Below, piece after piece: positions 15,973-25,000 of a stretch of 64,000 nucleotides of DNA. The stretch is from positions 1-64,000 of the forward strand of contig JACPGP010000030.1 in assembly GCA_016182425.1 (NCBI GenBank). The letters are read 5' to 3'. The position numbers were made by a program, and so were the translations under genes. Positions within the stretch are counted from its first letter, which is position 1. Every line of letters starts with the position of its first letter. The notes below the pieces were generated by a model. The model was not told the DNA's origin, did no database searches, and was given only the letters and a program-made list of their open reading frames with translations. This DNA is from Candidatus Levyibacteriota bacterium (GTDB lineage Bacteria > Patescibacteria > Microgenomatia > Levybacterales > UBA12049).

Positions 15973-18134
15973 TCTTTTTCAACGATAATAGTTATATTAC
16001 GCGATAGTTTAGGAAGAAGTTTTGGCAGAAGTGGGAGATTCGGCGAAAGTTTTATCCGCGCGCTGACGACCTGGGGCAGCCTTTTAAGCGTGTTTTGGGC
16101 ATCGTCGAAAGATTTCCCCTCGACTTGTTTTCCGATTTTTTCCTTCTCAAATTTAGGCAATAAAAATGTTTGTGCTCGGATAATACCTGTTGCCTCACCG
16201 TCATTTTTCTTCTGCTCGTTTTCCACCTGATAGGAAATGTCATCTAACACGCCCAAGCGGTTACCCTTTTCTTTTAAGAGATCTTTGGCCAGCTTCCTAA
16301 GATCGTTCTCTTGGTAGGAAAGATTCTCGTAGGTGACGCTTCCTGCAAGAGTAAATGATTTTGCCTCTTCGTCTATTTTATTGCTGATATTTTTTTGAGA
16401 AAACTTGGCATTGGTAATAAGAGGAAAAAGTTTGGTTTTAGAGTCAATTTTTCCCTCCAGATCTTTTTTGGCTTTTTCCTCAAGCTGTTTTGTTAGTTCA
16501 GACACGGCATCCTCAACGTCTTTTTTGGAAACAACGCTGACTTCCTTTTTTGTTCCACCCGAAAATGCCTCTTCATTTTTCGCTTCTACCGATGCGGCAT
16601 TAAACGAGGATAGAGTAAATTTGACGCCCGATGGTAAATTAAACTCCTTGCCAATATCTTTAGCAATAACCGCCGCTTTGACAGTTTTTTGTCCATCGCT
16701 GGCGCCTGATACAGATGCCACTTTCACTGTCTGATCCAACAGAAACTCCAGTTTGTTGGTGGCTGTCAGCACGGTTCCTTTAGAAAATGTTTGTTCATTT
16801 GTCAGGTTGCTGTAAATTGTGATATTACCTTTGGCTTTTTCTCCTAAGTCTTTTTTGCCTGTGGCAGGTTTTGTTATTTTTCCTTCTTCCTCAACGTTCA
16901 CTATTTGCGCGGCAATAATCTTTTTCCCCACATCTGTTGGGGTGACACTTGAAAATGTCACAGCCTGTTTTTGCTCGATGACTTCGGGTTTAACGACCAA
17001 GGTGATAGTTGCTTTAAGGAAGAAAACGTAAGAAAGAAGAATAACAATAGCCAGAAAAACTAGAGCGGGAGGTATAAAAAGAAGGATTTTTTTCCTTGGC
17101 GGCTGGTCATAAGACCTGGTAAAGGTGGGGAATCGGAGCAAGCGGACAGCCGCGAATATTTTTTTTGCGGCAGAAAAAACCATTTTCCAAATTGTCGTAA
17201 TCAGTTTTTGATGTTGTTTGGTAGCGTAGTGAATTTTGAGAGAGTCTGCTTTACCAGATGTTTTTTTAATATCTTCTTCTTTAATAAAACCAAATTCTTC
17301 TTCTTTTTCTTCTTCTTGTGGTTGTGGTGTGGGCGCGTTTTCTTCTGTAGAGAGTTCTTCTTCGGTGGCATTTTTTTCCTGGGGCAGCATCTCCAGTCCC
17401 ATCTGTGATGCCGCTCCAAAAAGGATTGCTCTAATGTCAAAACCCTTTGGTAAAAGTGTAATCTGCGGGACGTGGAGAAATGGAAGACTTTTGCTCCAGG
17501 AGTGTCCAATAAATGTTTGCGAAAGTGTTTCGTTATCATCTTTATCTGATAGAACGATAATTCTTGATGGGAGCACTTCGTAGCTGGTAAAGTGATGCAG
17601 TAGGCGGTCGGTAATTTTGGCTGCATCATCCTCTATTTTTGTCCGTTTTGCTTCAATGATTCTTCCCGCGCGAAGGAGCGAAACAATAATGTTTTTTTGC
17701 CCGATTTCCACTAGGATTCCCGAAACCGGCGCGCCCTCTTCTTGCTGAAGAAGGTGCGCAATCGCCTCGTTAATTATTAAAAAGCCTATGGGGATAAGAC
17801 CAAGGGCATCGCTGGTTTTTTTTAATTTTATCAAGTATTCTTTTTTGATTTTTGTTTCTTCTACCCAGTTTTCTTTTATACCAAAAATTGTTTCTTGGGT
17901 TTCGATGCCCTCTGGTAAGGCGCTTTCTGCCCCAGAGATAGCTTTGTCCAAGACCTCCAGCCACTCCTCTAGGGTAGCCGTTTCCAGATTATTGACGTAT
18001 GCTTCTTTTTTCCCGATAATCCGTACTACGCCGGTGATTTTCTCAAAAATTACAGCCGTGACTTTTTCGTCCCGCAAGAGGAGGGTTAAAAAATATTCTT
18101 TTTCTTCTTTTTTCCTCAAAAAAGGCAAATTCAT
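15969..18134 (-). CDS. Membrane protein with PilM-like N-terminal and baseplate-J-like C-terminal regions
   Basis: The 721-residue protein has three parts. Residues about 1-250 resemble the actin-like PilM/FtsA fold (GILVEIGQKNIIVSLL near 139-154). Residues 255-345 form an acidic, charged linker. One membrane helix (about 350-372) leads to a large outer region. That region has features of the baseplate J family: a KGNITIYSN start, KGTVLTA, and ASVEAKNEEAFSGGTKKE near residues 530-547. Proteins of this type recur in Patescibacteria and are often labelled baseplate J, but no other phage-tail or injection-system gene is present. A surface-assembly role with the coupled sortase is inferred. Confidence 0.7.
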   Translation of the reverse strand: MNLPFLRKKEEKEYFLTLLLRDEKVTAVIFEKITGVVRIIGKKEAYVNNLETATLEEWLEVLDKAISGAESALPEGIETQETIFGIKENWVEETKIKKEYLIKLKKTSDALGLIPIGFLIINEAIAHLLQQEEGAPVSGILVEIGQKNIIVSLLRAGRIIEAKRTKIEDDAAKITDRLLHHFTSYEVLPSRIIVLSDKDDNETLSQTFIGHSWSKSLPFLHVPQITLLPKGFDIRAILFGAASQMGLEMLPQEKNATEEELSTEENAPTPQPQEEEKEEEFGFIKEEDIKKTSGKADSLKIHYATKQHQKLITTIWKMVFSAAKKIFAAVRLLRFPTFTRSYDQPPRKKILLFIPPALVFLAIVILLSYVFFLKATITLVVKPEVIEQKQAVTFSSVTPTDVGKKIIAAQIVNVEEEGKITKPATGKKDLGEKAKGNITIYSNLTNEQTFSKGTVLTATNKLEFLLDQTVKVASVSGASDGQKTVKAAVIAKDIGKEFNLPSGVKFTLSSFNAASVEAKNEEAFSGGTKKEVSVVSKKDVEDAVSELTKQLEEKAKKDLEGKIDSKTKLFPLITNAKFSQKNISNKIDEEAKSFTLAGSVTYENLSYQENDLRKLAKDLLKEKGNRLGVLDDISYQVENEQKKNDGEATGIIRAQTFLLPKFEKEKIGKQVEGKSFDDAQNTLKRLPQVVSARIKLSPNLPLLPKLLPKLSRNITIIVEKE

Positions 18135-18135
18135 A

Positions 18136-19932
18136 TTACCCCACCATTGCGTATAGCCGCCTCTGTCCGTGTCCGATATTTTCTTGCTTTATTATTCTAA
18201 CCTGTTTTAGCTTCGTTGTAAAATCAACGTGCGGTCCTCCGCAAAATTCGGCCGAGTATGGCTTTTTATTTCCTATAAAATAGACTTTCACGTTGTCTTG
18301 ATACTTTTCGTCAAAGAGTCCGATTGCCCCTAAGTTTTTTGCTTCTGTAAGCGGCATGATTTCAAAATGTACCGGCAGGTTTTCTTTTATTTTTTCATTC
18401 ACAATATCCTCAACACGTCTTAATTGTTCATCGGTCAATTTTTTATCATAATTGAAGTCAAAACGAAGCCTCTCCGTTGTAATATTTGAACCTGTTTGGT
18501 GGATTTTACTACCAAGCACATCACGGATAGCCTGATGCAAAAGATGAGTTGCCGTATGCCCCATAATTGTTTTTTCGCTATGGTCTGCTAAGCCCCCAGC
18601 AAATTTCTTATTAGCTCCAGCTCTTGAAATATTTTGATGTTCTTTCATTTTCTCTGCAAATTCTTGTTCATTAAATAGAAGTCCCAAGCTTTTTATTTGG
18701 GTCGGGGAAAGTCCATGAGTTGTATAGATTTCAAATGCATCTCTAGCTGATATCTCAATTTGGCCTTTCAATTCATCGCCAGTTTTTTTGTATCTACTTT
18801 TTATAAATTGTGTGACATCAATTAATAACTTAGTATATTTTTGTAATTCCTCATAGAGAGTATTTTTTATGAATTCATAATTTTCGATTAGCTGAGGGTC
18901 TGTTTCTTTATATGTTCCAATGATTGAGTCAAGAATTGAGTAGATGTTATCACTTCCTAGATTATCAGAAGCGCGTCTTATTAAACGTCTTAAAATATAT
19001 CCTTGTTCTTTATTGGAAGGCGTAACGCCGTTTGCAATCATAAAGGCAGCCGAGATAAAATGGTCGGCAATAATACGCATTTCTTTTGCATGGGTTGTAT
19101 ACTTTTTGGCAGTTTGTATTTCGATGGCTTTTATTATTGGATTAAACAAACTTGTTTGGAAGATATCTTGTTTGTTTTCAACGGCAGCCAAAAGTCTTTC
19201 TAACCCTCCTCCAAAATCTACATTCTTTTTTGAAAGTGGTTTTAAGCTGTCGTCAGTTGACTTTTTATATTCCATAAAAACGCTATTGCAAATTTCAATA
19301 TATCTTCCACAATCACAATTAAGATGACATTTTTTTCCAAATCTTGTGTCATGCGGCGTTTGAAAATCAAAAAAAACTTCGCTGCTTGGTCCTCCAGGTT
19401 CGTTTACAGGCATTTTATCTGGTGTACCCGCACGTGACCACCAATTTTTATCAGCACCATAGTAAAAAATTCTTCCTTTTGGATCTATGTTATTTTCCTT
19501 AAAAATTTCTTCCCAAATTTTTACCGACTCATTATCTTTTTGTATTTCTTTATATCCATCAAAAACAGTTATGTACAATTTTTCCTTTGGAAGTCCCAAA
19601 TCTTTTGTTAGGAACTCATACATCCAAGGGAGTTGTTCTTTTTTAAAATAACCACCTAAAGACCAATTGCCCAGCATGCGAAAAAATGTAGTGTGGCGAT
19701 TGTCGCCAATTTCATCAATATCTTGTGCCCGAAAGCAATTTTGGACGTTAACCAATCGTTTTCCCTGCGGGTGTTCCTCACCTAAAAGGTAGGGAACAAG
19801 AGGCTGCATACCAGAGCTGGTAAAAAGAGTCGTTGGATCGTTTTCGGGAACGAGAGAAGCGTTGGGGATTTGTTTGTGTTTTTTATCCTTAAAAAAAGAT
19901 ATATATAAATCAACAATATTTTTAGCTGTCAT
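18136..19932 (-). CDS. alaS: Alanyl-tRNA synthetase lacking the C-terminal domain
   Basis: AlaRS charges tRNA-Ala and edits mis-charged Ser/Gly. The 598-residue protein has the class II catalytic core (FFRMLGNWSLGGYF near 83-96; GGGLERLL at 241-248) and the editing domain with zinc ligands HTATH (459-463) and CGGPH (564-568). It stops directly after the editing domain. The DHHA1/C-Ala oligomerisation and tRNA-binding domain of the 876-residue E. coli enzyme is missing, and no separate gene for it is seen here. A cysteine cluster CHLNCDCG (202-209) is unusual. An extended -10 box lies 10 nt upstream of the ATG. Confidence 0.94.
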   Translation of the reverse strand: MTAKNIVDLYISFFKDKKHKQIPNASLVPENDPTTLFTSSGMQPLVPYLLGEEHPQGKRLVNVQNCFRAQDIDEIGDNRHTTFFRMLGNWSLGGYFKKEQLPWMYEFLTKDLGLPKEKLYITVFDGYKEIQKDNESVKIWEEIFKENNIDPKGRIFYYGADKNWWSRAGTPDKMPVNEPGGPSSEVFFDFQTPHDTRFGKKCHLNCDCGRYIEICNSVFMEYKKSTDDSLKPLSKKNVDFGGGLERLLAAVENKQDIFQTSLFNPIIKAIEIQTAKKYTTHAKEMRIIADHFISAAFMIANGVTPSNKEQGYILRRLIRRASDNLGSDNIYSILDSIIGTYKETDPQLIENYEFIKNTLYEELQKYTKLLIDVTQFIKSRYKKTGDELKGQIEISARDAFEIYTTHGLSPTQIKSLGLLFNEQEFAEKMKEHQNISRAGANKKFAGGLADHSEKTIMGHTATHLLHQAIRDVLGSKIHQTGSNITTERLRFDFNYDKKLTDEQLRRVEDIVNEKIKENLPVHFEIMPLTEAKNLGAIGLFDEKYQDNVKVYFIGNKKPYSAEFCGGPHVDFTTKLKQVRIIKQENIGHGQRRLYAMVG

Positions 19933-19942
19933 TCCAGATTCT

Positions 19943-19951
19943 ATTATAGCA
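19943..19951 (-). promoter_or_regulatory. Extended -10 promoter of alaS
   Basis: On the reverse strand TGC-TATAAT (19951-19943) stands 10 nt before the alaS ATG. No good -35 is seen, which fits an extended -10 promoter. Confidence 0.65.
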
Positions 19952-19976
19952 CGAAGCTTCTGTACTAGAGAGTATC

Positions 19977-20006
19977 TTGTATTTTTTATCTCTCTTGCCT
20001 TATAAT
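19977..20006 (+). promoter_or_regulatory. Promoter of the accessory island
   Basis: TTGTAT (19977-19982), an 18-bp spacer and TATAAT (20001-20006) precede the ATG at 20028. The predicted leader is about 15 nt. It is divergent from the alaS promoter. Confidence 0.55.
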
Positions 20007-20027
20007 CCAGTTAGATAGAAAGAACCT

Positions 20028-20213
20028 ATGAATCTCCAAACAAAATTCCTCCAAATATATGCTAATTTGCCCCTCAATCAAAGAGCAGAGATTGTAGTGG
20101 TTGTTGATAACGAGCCACTCACTTGGAATGCAGCAAGAATTGAAATTGAAAATAATACTGATAAAGGGCAAGAAATTTTAGAAAAATTAGTTACATTAGG
20201 GATTATAAAGTGA
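20028..20213 (+). CDS. Small protein of unknown function (island gene 1)
   Basis: This 61-residue protein has no recognised family. It is predicted soluble, with a strand-like hydrophobic stretch (AEIVVVVDNEPLTW, about 20-33) and a C-terminal helix (about 44-58). It is first in a three-gene operon ending in a caspase-like protease, and its stop overlaps the next start by 4 nt (GTGA). The tight coupling suggests the three products act together. It could be a regulator or target of the protease, but nothing in the sequence proves it. Confidence 0.6.
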   Translation: MNLQTKFLQIYANLPLNQRAEIVVVVDNEPLTWNAARIEIENNTDKGQEILEKLVTLGIIK

Positions 20214-20437
20214 GTAAGAATAATAAACAAATACAAGAGGATATTAAGAATCTCGTATTGGCACGAATTATGGCTGCTTCTGATGATTTAAGAATTGCAA
20301 TTGGTTCAATAGAGTATACAAAAACGGAAATAATAAAAAATGTAAAAATAGGAAATGAAGTTGGTAAAGAAATAATGGAAATACAAATGGAGTATTTGCG
20401 GGATATGGCATCAGGGGCAATTTATCAATCCTCCTAA
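20210..20437 (+). CDS. Small helical protein of unknown function (island gene 2)
   Basis: A 75-residue product starting at GTG 20210, which overlaps the preceding stop. It is charged and mostly helical (IKNLVLARIMAASDDLRIAI at 12-31, then a long Lys/Glu-rich segment) with no cysteine and no membrane segment. The next gene starts immediately after its stop, so it is probably coupled to the caspase-like protease. No family recognised. Confidence 0.55.
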   Translation: MSKNNKQIQEDIKNLVLARIMAASDDLRIAIGSIEYTKTEIIKNVKIGNEVGKEIMEIQMEYLRDMASGAIYQSS

Positions 20438-21085
20438 ATGAGTAAAGCAATTCTTATTACACGACCCGACCACGACCTTATAACCACATATTTATTTCAA
20501 TGGAGTGAACATGTGATACATTTAGCAAACAAGAAAAATATAAAAGTATTGGATCTATCAGGCAAGAGAGCAAATGAGAAAACGTTTACGAGTTACATGA
20601 TTAAGAATGAGCCTGTTCTTGTATTTTTTAATGGACATGGAAACGAAGATGTTATAACGGGTTATAACAATGAACCACTAGTGGCAGTTAATAAAAACGA
20701 AAAATTACTTGAAAAAAAGATTGTGTATGCGAGAAGTTGTAATGCCGCAGAAAATTTAGGTGAATTGTGTATAAAAAATAAAACACTTGTTTTTATTGGT
20801 TATAAAAAGAAGTATACAATTTGTTATTCCCATGCAAGTGTTAGCCATCCGTTACAAGATGATATTGCCAAATTGTTTATTACTCCTTCAAATTTAGTTC
20901 CTATGTCTTTCCTTAAAGGGAATACGGCAAAAGATGCGTACAGAAAATCACAGGAATCTATGGCTCGTAATTTTTCTTATATGCTTTCTACCAGAGCAAT
21001 ATCTGCACAAAAAGATGCCGCACCTTATTTATGGATCAATAAAAAATATCAAGTTCTTCTTGGTGATCCAAACGCAAGCATGTAA
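20438..21085 (+). CDS. Caspase/gingipain-like cysteine protease
   Basis: The 215-residue protein shows the caspase-fold dyad: His67 in VFFNGHGNEDVITG and Cys101 in VYARSCNAAENLG, each after a hydrophobic strand. Its end, QVLLGDPNA, matches the LLGDP ending typical of gingipain (C25)-type domains. No signal peptide is visible, so it should act in the cytoplasm. Bacterial proteases of this clan (CD) include CHAT and metacaspase effectors of defence and cell-death systems as well as housekeeping enzymes; which applies here is unknown. It is the third gene of an operon with two tiny genes and is convergent with a JAMM-like gene. Confidence 0.7.
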   Translation: MSKAILITRPDHDLITTYLFQWSEHVIHLANKKNIKVLDLSGKRANEKTFTSYMIKNEPVLVFFNGHGNEDVITGYNNEPLVAVNKNEKLLEKKIVYARSCNAAENLGELCIKNKTLVFIGYKKKYTICYSHASVSHPLQDDIAKLFITPSNLVPMSFLKGNTAKDAYRKSQESMARNFSYMLSTRAISAQKDAAPYLWINKKYQVLLGDPNASM

Positions 21086-21108
21086 TTTCCCTCGCCGTCA
21101 GCATGTAT

Positions 21109-21810
21109 TTATGTTTTAAGATTTACAAATTTCATCAGCTCTGCTATACCTTCCTCATCGCCCCATGAGGCTTCTTTCCTAATCATTTTTGCTTCCTCTG
21201 TAAATCTTCTCGTAATTGGAGCAACTTCTTGAAAGGGCAATGTCATAGGATTTACTAATTTTGGATCTAATCCATATTCAAATATATCAAGACCGTTTGC
21301 TTCACCAAATTTAAATACAAGGTCTCTTGTGTCCTGTAATGAGCTATCAAATGGTTGTTTTGTAATAGGATCAAACGATGGTCCTTGATACAACATCATT
21401 CCTTCTTCATGCGCAACTATTTGAGGGGTAGTTGTACCAGAATAGGTAGCTACAATTGCATCAGAAAATGAAGGAGCATTTGCTCCTCGTCTTTTCTCAC
21501 CAAGAGGGGGATGTGTATGAAGATATAATCTTGAATGTCTCATCCTACTAAGTAGATCGGGGTCATCGCCAATATCATCCTGTGTTCCTGTTGACAATAT
21601 TACTCTATTATTTTTTTCAGTTAAGGCAACTTCAAAAGGAAGTAAAAGAAGGTTTCTTATATCATCTGGTTTAATTTCTCCTAACACTTCGTGCTCATAA
21701 AAAGTCTTTTCTGGATGAAACGCTGGACGTCTAAGAAAAGCGATAATTTCTCCTATTGGTTTAGGAGCCTGAGGGTTTTCTTGTTTTCCATGATCGCCTG
21801 GTTCTAACAT
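21109..21810 (-). CDS. JAMM/MPN-like metalloprotease domain protein
   Basis: The 233-residue protein contains LYLHTHPPLGEKRRGANAP followed by SFSD, fitting the HxHP...SxxD zinc motif of JAMM (JAB/MPN+) isopeptidases with a somewhat long spacer (H98, H100, S114, D117). The upstream glutamate of the motif cannot be assigned with confidence. The N-terminal 20 residues are polar and probably flexible; the C-terminal 100 residues are helical. Bacterial JAMM proteins process ubiquitin-like or sulphur-carrier proteins, or act in defence. None of those partners is recognised nearby. It is convergent with the caspase-like gene (23-nt gap). Its promoter contains a palindrome. Confidence 0.6.
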   Translation of the reverse strand: MLEPGDHGKQENPQAPKPIGEIIAFLRRPAFHPEKTFYEHEVLGEIKPDDIRNLLLLPFEVALTEKNNRVILSTGTQDDIGDDPDLLSRMRHSRLYLHTHPPLGEKRRGANAPSFSDAIVATYSGTTTPQIVAHEEGMMLYQGPSFDPITKQPFDSSLQDTRDLVFKFGEANGLDIFEYGLDPKLVNPMTLPFQEVAPITRRFTEEAKMIRKEASWGDEEGIAELMKFVNLKT

Positions 21811-21834
21811 AGGTTAAAAGAAACAATAAAACAA

Positions 21835-21864
21835 CTCTGTTATAGTATAACAATAATAACAGAG
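21835..21864. repeat. Palindrome overlapping the JAMM-like gene promoter
   Basis: CTCTGTTAT and ATAACAGAG form a perfect 9-bp inverted repeat with a 12-nt centre. The centre contains, on the reverse strand, TATACT (21849-21844), a likely -10 box about 33 nt before the JAMM-like ATG. The arrangement looks like a repressor operator; a simple hairpin is also possible. Confidence 0.5.
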
Positions 21865-21903
21865 AAATAGAAAGAATGTTTAACAGTATTCTACTATAGG
21901 TTA

Positions 21904-21933
21904 TTGACAGACCATTTGCGTTTATGGTATACA
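21904..21933 (+). promoter_or_regulatory. Promoter of rpoB-rpoC
   Basis: A perfect TTGACA (21904-21909), an 18-bp spacer and an extended -10 TGG-TATACA (21925-21933) predict a start near 21940. This leaves an unusually long leader of about 87 nt before the rpoB ATG. Confidence 0.75.
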
Positions 21934-21965
21934 AATAAAGCTCTCATCAAGAAAAAAATAGGAGG

Positions 21966-21989
21966 GTAGCTTACCCAGCTGCTTTTTTT
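21966..21989 (+). promoter_or_regulatory. Terminator-like hairpin in the rpoB leader
   Basis: GTAGCT (21966-21971) pairs with AGCTGC (21977-21982; one G-T wobble) around a 5-nt loop and is followed by seven T. It lies between the rpoBC promoter and the rpoB start, 37 nt before the ATG. An alternative 5-bp stem GGGTA/TACCC (21964-21976) overlaps it. This is consistent with attenuation, but also with read-through of a weak terminator. Confidence 0.55.
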
Positions 21990-22026
21990 GTTGTATTAAG
22001 AGAGAATAGGCCTGCCGGAACTTCAA

Positions 22027-25000
22027 ATGCCAAAGCACAATACAGACGAAAATATTAGACAGAATTGGGGAAGATCGTATGCTTACCTTCCCAAACTCGA
22101 CCTTCTTAATATCCAGAAAGAATCTTATAGATGGTTTACCCAAGAAGCAATTGGCGAAATACTCAATGAAGTATCCCCGATAGATGATTTTACAGAAAAG
22201 AATTGGAGTTTACATCTGGGAGAATACCGTTTTGGTAAAACTTCCACAACTCCGCAGGTAGCACTTATTAAAGGAACAACATTTGACTCACCGTTGTATG
22301 TCAAAGCCACCCTCACCAATAAAAAGACCGGCAAAAGCCAAACGCAAGAAGTGTTTTTAGGCGATATCCCCCAAATGACAGAACGAGGAACATTTATTGT
22401 TAATGGTATTGAGCGGGCTGTGGTAAATCAGCTCGTGCGATCTCCGGGCGCATTTTTTACTGCCCTCTCCGACGCGGTGACAGGGAAAACTCTCTACATG
22501 GCCGAGATACGGCCATCCCATGGCTCATGGTTGGAATTCGTGACCACCAGGCATGATACGATTACAGTAAAAATCGACAGGAGAAGAAAATTTTTGATGA
22601 GTACATTCTTGCGGGCAATAGGCCTTTCTTCAAACGAGCAGATACAAGACAAGTTTAAGGCAGTTTCTGAATACGACAAAAATGGTTTTGTAAAAAATAC
22701 TATCATCAAAGATGAAACAGCAACCGAGCAAGAGGCGCTGATGGAGATTTTCCGCAAGATGCACCCGGGAGAGCCGGTCGTTTTGGATAAAGTAAGAGAA
22801 AACTTTCGCGGGCTGTTTTTTAATAGCAGACGTTATGATATTGGTAAGGTGGGAAGATACAAGCTTAATAAAAAGCTTAAAGAAGTTCCCGGTTTTTTTC
22901 TCTCACAGGAGCGTTCGCTTTCGGCTGATGATATTATTGGCACGATAAGCTATCTTATTCTGCTTACCCAGGGAATGGGCAACGTTGATGATATCGACAG
23001 TCTGGCCAATAGACGCGTGCGAAGAGTGGGCGAACTGGTCGCCACCACTGCATTTCGTGTGGGAATGCTTCGTCTTGAGCGCAGCATTAAAGAACGAATG
23101 AGCCTGATTCAGCCAGACGTGCCTGTGGTTATCTCCAGTCTTATTAACGCCCGACCCATCATGGCCTCGATCAACGAATTCTTCCGGACGTCGCAACTTT
23201 CTACGATTTTGGATCAAACCAATCCGCTCTCAGAAATCGACAATCTCAACAGGCTGACCGTGATGGGAACGGGCGGTATATCACGGGAACGGGCGTCATT
23301 TTCTATTCGAGACATCAATAGTTCTCAATACAGTAGAATTTGTCCGATTCGCTCTCCCGAAGGACCAAACATCGGCTTGGTAACCTACGTGGCGTCGTAT
23401 GCCCGGGTCAACGAGTACGGGTTTTTGGAGGCTCCGTACAGAAAAATTATTACCCAGATAAAAGGCGACAAAAAAGTGATAAAAGCCACAGATGAAATTG
23501 TCTACTTGGATGCCGAAGACGAGCGAAAATATTATATAACACATGCGATGGCGGTTGATGAGCATGGTTATATTACCGAAAGCAGAGTCCCCGCGCGTTA
23601 CAATGGCGAATTTTTAGAGGTCGATAAAGAGAAAATAAATTATGTGGATGTGATATCTCGTCAGGTGGTAGGCAGTGCTGCCTCGCTTATTCCTTTTGTA
23701 GCTCATGATGAGGCAAATAGGGCTTTAATGGGAACACACATGCAGTGTCAGGCAGTGCCGCTGGTTAAGCCACAATCACCAGTTGTTGGTACAGGCATGG
23801 AAAAAGCCGTGGCTGAAGTGATGGGGCGAGTAGTGAGGGCGCCGTTTGATGGCAGGGTAGACTTTGTTGATGCCACCAAGCTTGTTTTTGAAGGAACAAG
23901 GGGACAGAAAGCCACATTTATGATTGATTCATTTAAGCGAACAGCCCAGGCCACATCATACACACAAAAAGCCCGGGTGGAGAGTGGAGATAGGGTAAAA
24001 TCTGGTCAGGTACTTATTGATGGGCCGGCAGCAGACGCGGGAGAGCTGGCCCTTGGGCAAAACTTGCTTATTGCCTATTGTTCGCTCGACGGGCTGGGAT
24101 ACGAGGATGCTATTGTTATTTCTGACCGCTTAGTGAAACAGGATGTTCTTTCCTCCATTCACATCGAAAAGTACGAAGCGTCCGTGGTGGAGACAAAACT
24201 TGGACCCGAAGAAACAACACAAGACATTCCTAACGTGTCGGAAGAAGATTTAGCGAATCTCGACGAAGACGGGATCGTGGTGGTGGGAAGCGAGGTTAGC
24301 CCGGGAGATATCTTGGTTGGGAAAATCGCGCCCAAAGGAGAAACAGAGCTGACCGCCGAAGAGCGCCTGCTTAGAGCCATCTTTGGCGAGCAAGCCAGAG
24401 AGGTGCGCGACACCAGTCTTCGCATACCCCACGGCGAGCGGGGTACTGTTATAAGCGTGCAGATACTTGATAGAAAGCATGGTGATGAGCTGGAGCCCGG
24501 GACATTGCGGAAAATTCTGGTGGAAGTGGCTCAGTTTCGTCACGTGGTGGTGGGAGACAAACTGGCCGGACGACACGGAAACAAAGGAGTTATTTCCAAG
24601 ATTTTGCCACAGGGAGATATGCCTTATCTTTCGGATGGGACACCGGTTGATATTGTTATCTCTCCAATTTCAGTTCTGGCCCGTATGAACTTAGGACAGC
24701 TTTTGGAAGCGCATTTAGGCTGGGCAGCTAAAACTTTAGGGATAAAAGTGGCAGTTCCTGTCTTCGAAAATATTAGTGAAGATAAAATTGTTTCTTTACT
24801 GGAGAAATCAGGTTTGCCGATAAGCGGGAAGGCGATACTCTATGACGGCAGAACAGGTAAACCTTACGAAAATCCGGTAGTGGTGGGTATTGAATATATT
24901 ATGAAGTTAATCCATATGGTGGAGGACAAAACGCACGCCCGTTCCACCGGTCCATATTCTCTTGTTACTCAGCAGCCGCTTGGTGGAAAGGCTCAGATGG

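Noticed and set aside
17208..17629. ORFs on both strands rich in Phe/Lys near the PilM/baseplate-J-like linker
   Set aside because: They mirror the acidic, repeat-like linker of the real gene; low-complexity composition explains them.
20268..20450. Reverse-strand 60-codon ORF in the island
   Set aside because: It is antisense to the coupled small genes, has no start signals and its Leu/Phe-rich composition follows from the AT-rich complementary strand.
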